Source: DASQVO01 sp035640715 (GTDB taxonomy: Bacteria; Actinomycetota; Actinomycetes; Streptosporangiales; Streptosporangiaceae). Taken from it: a DNA stretch of 12,085 nt. The stretch spans positions 1 through 12,085 of the forward strand of contig DASQVO010000415.1 of assembly GCA_035640715.1 (NCBI GenBank). Reading direction: 5' to 3'. The notes under the pieces are model-generated. The model was not told the origin of the DNA and ran no database searches. It saw only the letters and a list, made by a program, of their open reading frames with translations. This document shows positions 11,950-12,085 of this stretch, piece by piece. The position numbers and the translations under genes are program-made. How positions within the stretch are numbered: the first letter of the stretch is position 1; each line of letters opens with the position of its first letter.

Positions 11950-12085
11950 TCAGCCCTGCAGTTTCCACGTGATCTCGGTGCCCAGGGCAGCGGCGTAGCG
12001 TTCCAGCGTCGAGGCGCGGACGTCGGCCTCGCCCGACTCGAGCCGGGCCACGGCCGACTGCGAGGTTCCCATCCGGGCGGCGACC
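11950..12085 (-). CDS. XRE-family helix-turn-helix regulator, C-terminal part (5' end outside window)
   Basis: The minus-strand frame from the window edge to TGA at 11950-11952 reads VAARMGTSQSAVARLESGEA and then STLERYAAALGTEITWKLQG. This is the second half of a Cro/CI-type HTH: recognition helix S-Q-S-A-V-A-R-L-E, then the helix T-L-x-R-Y-A-x-A-L-G. The protein ends shortly after the HTH, so it is a small stand-alone DNA-binding protein, either a regulator of the ClpP-like gene downstream or an antitoxin of HigA type whose toxin would be further upstream, outside the window. Confidence 0.82.
   Translation of the reverse strand, partial: VAARMGTSQSAVARLESGEADVRASTLERYAAALGTEITWKLQG

Noticed and set aside
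10895..11998. Plus-strand open frame of 367 codons
   Set aside because: Antisense to the ClpP-like gene and the XRE gene end; no motif or ribosome site.

Overview
The window is very GC-rich, nearly every codon ends in G or C, and long spurious open frames lie antisense to real genes. This points to a high-GC actinomycete (Actinomycetota). The family-level content (split glycolate oxidase, many small NTF2, SRPBCC and SDR proteins, a ClpP-like pseudo-protease beside an XRE regulator) suits a large-genome soil actinomycete. The genus cannot be fixed from this sequence.

Layout. (1) 1-2235: the end of a glycolate oxidase FAD subunit (glcE) followed by the iron-sulfur subunit glcF, which carries an unusual Ala/Gly/Lys-rich insert of about 70 residues. 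(2) 2436-2881: a compact hicB-hicA toxin-antitoxin pair with overlapping stop and start. (3) 2936-7243: a stretch of damaged accessory genes: a frameshifted SnoaL-like gene, a scrap of an SDR, an SDR with the middle of its C-terminal half deleted in frame, a TIGR03086-type gene with a frameshift fused to the back half of a medium-chain quinone oxidoreductase, and on the minus strand a shredded sigma-70 gene, the tail of a SgcJ/EcaC-like protein, and an NTF2-like gene joined to the tail of an SRPBCC gene. (4) 7244-8145: an AT-rich divergent promoter with nested inverted repeats, an ArsR-type regulator and an overlapping SRPBCC gene, all apparently intact. (5) 8230-10944, minus: a large membrane-anchored extracytoplasmic beta-propeller-like protein with about twelve Asp-box-like repeats. 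(6) 11141-12085, minus: the 3' end of an XRE regulator and a ClpP-family protein that has lost its catalytic residues.

The least expected signal is in regions 2-3. Two short repeat families sit between the genes. R1 (about 45 bp, four plus-strand copies, one of them partial) lies about 85-185 bp downstream of each gene unit. R2 (42 bp, two plus copies and one minus copy, ungapped) lies about 25-75 bp upstream of a gene start and follows the direction of that gene. Together they punctuate units of 1.05-1.35 kb. They may be the footprint of a cassette-like or recombination-prone array, or simply the source of the deletions and chimeras seen there. No integrase or transposase is visible in the window.

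Functionally the intact parts are independent: glycolate oxidation (glcEF), a toxin-antitoxin module, an ArsR-controlled SRPBCC gene, a surface propeller protein of unknown role, and an XRE/pseudo-ClpP pair. All family assignments come from reading motifs by eye. No database search was run.
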